This document shows positions 6,026 through 7,798 of a DNA stretch of 7,798 nucleotides, one piece after another (the stretch's first letter is position 1; every line of letters begins with the position of its first letter). Where the stretch lies: positions 1-7,798 of the forward strand of contig CAWEEP010000006.1 in the NCBI GenBank assembly GCA_963808125.1, in the 5' to 3' direction. Source of the DNA: CAWEEP01 sp963808125. GTDB lineage: Bacteria > Chloroflexota > Dormibacteria > Aeolococcales > Aeolococcaceae. The notes below the pieces were generated by a model. The model made no database searches. It saw only the letters and a program-made list of their open reading frames with translations, and was not told where the DNA came from. Made by a program: the position numbers and the translations under genes.

Positions 6026-7467
6026 TGTCCGGGCTCGCCGGTGCCGCCATCGACGTCATCGCCTTCGCGGTGGTCTTCACCATCGTCGTCGTCGTCCACG
6101 AGGGCGGACACTTCGGCTTCGCCAAGCTCTTCCATATCCGCGTCGACGAGTTCTCCATCGGCTTCGGCGGCGACTCCTCCACGTGCGTCGTGGCGACACC
6201 GACTACTCGGTGCGGGCGCTTCCCCTCGGGGGCTACGTGCGCATGGCCGGCATGCTCGGGCTGGAAGGGGAGGCGGACGCGGGCGAGCGCAACTTCTACC
6301 GCGCGACCATGCCCCGGCGGCTGGTCACCATCGTGGCCGGCGTCGTCATCAACTTCGTGTTCGGAGCGCTGTGCCTCGGCGTCGTCTACGCGCAGACCAC
6401 CCCTCTCAGATCCCCTCCGGCCAGCCGACGGCCCGGGCGGGCCTGACCAATGGCGACGTCATCCTCAGCCTGGGCTCCACCCGCATTGACAACTCGACCG
6501 TCACGACCATCTCCGACGACCTCCATGCCGCCACCAAGGCCAGCCAGGGGCGCCCCACGACCGTCGTCTACCGCAGCTCCGACGGCGACACCCACACCGC
6601 CACGATCACCCCGGAGCTGGTCGTCTACACCAACATCGCGCAGGGGGTTCTGCCCAACGACCTCACCGGCCAGGCGCTCGTCATCACCGCCGTCAACGGC
6701 GAGCCGACGGGCACCGGTGATCCGGCCGCCCTCCTGGCGGGGACGGGCGGAGTCGCCGTCACCGCCTTCGCCCCCGGACTGGCGACGCGGTCCCCTGGGC
6801 CCCGGAGGTCCCGGCGCGGCCCCGCGGGGGAACGGCGTGACCTCGTCAGCGGCTTCGTGGAGGGCAGCCCGGCGACGAAATTCACCTCCGTCGCGCTCTC
6901 CGGCGTCAGTGACGGCGACGGCAGCCAGGTGGGCTACACGGCGGCCTGGCGGATCGGCTTCCTGGCGCAGACGCCGGGCGCCCCGCTGCTCCAGGCGGTG
7001 GGTGACGGGTTCGGAGTGATCCCCACCTACGTCACGGGAACGCTCGGTGTCCTGGGCCAGCTCTTCGTCCACCCGACGGTCGCGGCCCAGCAGCTCTCCG
7101 GCCGGTCGGCATCGCCACCGAGGCGGGCTCCAGCATCCAGCAGGGATGGGTGCAGTTCCTCTGGCTGATCGGTCTATCAGCATCGCCCTGGGCTTCATCA
7201 ACGTCCTGCCCATCCCGTTCCTCGACGGCGGGAGGGTGCTCTTCATCGTCATCGAGGCGGTGCGCCGCAAGCGGCTCGACCCCCGGCACGAGGCGCTGGC
7301 GTATGCCATCGGCGCAGCCTTCGTTATCCTGGCGGTGGTGCTCATCACGCATCAGCGACATCAACCACATCGTCGGAGAGCGCCCCGTGATGACCTCCCC
7401 GACCTCCGGCCACGCGTCCGGGAGCCGCCGCATTCCGGCCGACGCCGGCTGCAGAGCCGGCCGATGA
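6025..7467 (+). CDS. rseP: RIP metalloprotease RseP / site-2 protease family, broken by about five apparent frameshifts
   Basis: This is an intramembrane zinc protease that cleaves transmembrane substrates such as anti-sigma factors. The first membrane helix (about residues 7-24) ends in the zinc motif HEGGH at 25-29 (6097-6111). After a missing base near 6166-6172 come LLHVRRGDTDYSVRALPLGG and VINFVFGALCLGVVYAQ. After another near 6399-6406 comes a PDZ-like domain (QPTARAGLTNGDVILSL, about 6415-6640). Missing bases near 7100-7105 and 7172-7176 lead into GPVGIATEAG, IGLISIALGFINV and the third-motif zinc site NVLPIPFLDGG at 7200-7232. An extra base near 7346-7350 precedes ISDINH. The catalytic residues are present, so function is likely if the indels are errors. 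The TGA at 7465-7467 overlaps the ispG ATG. The true C-terminus may be nearer 7383. The substrate is unknown. Confidence 0.85.
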
Positions 7468-7784
7468 CCCCTCCCAACCGCCGCCGCACCGTGCCCATCC
7501 GGGTCGGTTCCGTGGTCATCGGCGGGGCCGCGCCGATCAGCGTTCAGACCATGACCAAGACCCAGACCGAGGACGTCGCCGCCACCCTGGCCCAGATCGA
7601 GCGGGCGGCCAAGTCCGGCGCCGACATCGTTCGCGTCACCTGTGACACGCCGGAGGCCGGCGAGGCGATGAGGGAGATCGTCCGCAACTCGCCACTGCCC
7701 ATCGTCGCCGACGTCCACTACGACGCGCCCAGGGCCCTGGAGGCCCTGGAGGCGGGCGTTGCCTGCCTGCGCCTACCGAACTGA
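7464..7784 (+). CDS. ispG: 4-hydroxy-3-methylbut-2-en-1-yl diphosphate synthase (IspG/GcpE), N-terminal fragment
   Basis: IspG is the [4Fe-4S] enzyme that turns MEcPP into HMBPP, the penultimate MEP-pathway step. About 100 N-terminal residues of the TIM-barrel domain are present: VGSVVIGG, then ISVQTMTKTQTEDVAATLAQ, SGADIVRVT and LPIVADVHYDAPRALEAL, followed by AGVACLRL. The family continues LNPGN here, but this sequence reads LPN then a stop at 7782-7784. The iron-sulfur cysteines and the remaining two thirds of the protein lie beyond the window. The stop is probably false, as homology is lost only about 25 bases from the window end. ATG 7464 overlaps the upstream stop as ATGA. A longer start at ATG 7390 would need a frameshift. 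With dxr it places two MEP enzymes in this cluster. Confidence 0.9.
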   Translation: MTPPNRRRTVPIRVGSVVIGGAAPISVQTMTKTQTEDVAATLAQIERAAKSGADIVRVTCDTPEAGEAMREIVRNSPLPIVADVHYDAPRALEALEAGVACLRLPN

Positions 7785-7798
7785 ACGAATACACGCAA

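Noticed and set aside
3762..6135. Minus-strand open frames opposite cdsA and dxr (379 and 437 codons)
   Set aside because: They overlap clearly identified + strand genes and have biased, motif-free composition.
5971..6489. A dxr-rseP fusion protein read through in frame 1
   Set aside because: The join exists only because of the local indels. The TGATG overlap at 6023-6027 is a normal stop-start junction.
5396..7352. Programmed ribosomal frameshifting in dxr and rseP
   Set aside because: There are about nine sites, with both missing and extra bases and no shared slippery heptamer or consistent downstream structure. Random indel error fits better.
1..7798. A previously undescribed biological system
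   Set aside because: Every clean coding segment is a known housekeeping gene in a familiar order. The unexplained parts are best accounted for by poor sequence at the ends and in dxr-rseP.

Overview
The window is a very GC-rich (roughly 70%), densely packed segment, with every supported gene on the + strand. In order these are a 5'-truncated rpsB, tsf, pyrH, frr, uppS, cdsA, dxr, rseP and a 3'-truncated ispG. It is a conserved chromosomal housekeeping cluster, not an accessory region. I found no mobile element, CRISPR array, tRNA, rRNA or new defence-like system. High GC, a short (about 212-residue) EF-Ts, an Ala/Pro-rich S2 tail, and ispG following rseP where many diderms have bamA, all suggest a GC-rich Terrabacteria-type bacterium. 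Chloroflexota, Dormibacterota or an actinobacterial relative are possible, but the phylum is a guess. The look is that of an environmental or metagenomic contig.

Layout: bases 1 to about 612 are low-complexity, trinucleotide-rich sequence with no recognisable gene. They abut the last third of rpsB, where the N-terminal two thirds of S2 should be. From about 626 to 4835 the reading frames are clean: rpsB (3' part), tsf, pyrH, frr, uppS, cdsA. From 5396 to 7350 at least nine apparent single-base indels break dxr and rseP, although the protein homology continues across each break in a new frame. ispG starts cleanly at 7464 but loses homology at about 7774, some 25 bases before the window end. 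Garbled sequence at both ends plus clustered indels point to poor sequence or assembly quality rather than real gene decay.

Gene logic: rpsB, tsf and frr supply translation (ribosomal protein S2, elongation factor Ts, ribosome recycling). pyrH makes UDP for RNA, DNA and cell-wall precursors. dxr and ispG are MEP-pathway steps leading to isoprenoid precursors. UppS uses these to make the undecaprenyl carrier for the cell wall, CdsA makes CDP-diacylglycerol for phospholipids, and RseP is an intramembrane protease. Six of the eight gene junctions overlap by one to four bases (GTGA, TGATG or ATGA), so translational coupling is likely. The only gaps are frr-uppS (56 nt, with a small hairpin) and cdsA-dxr (56 nt).
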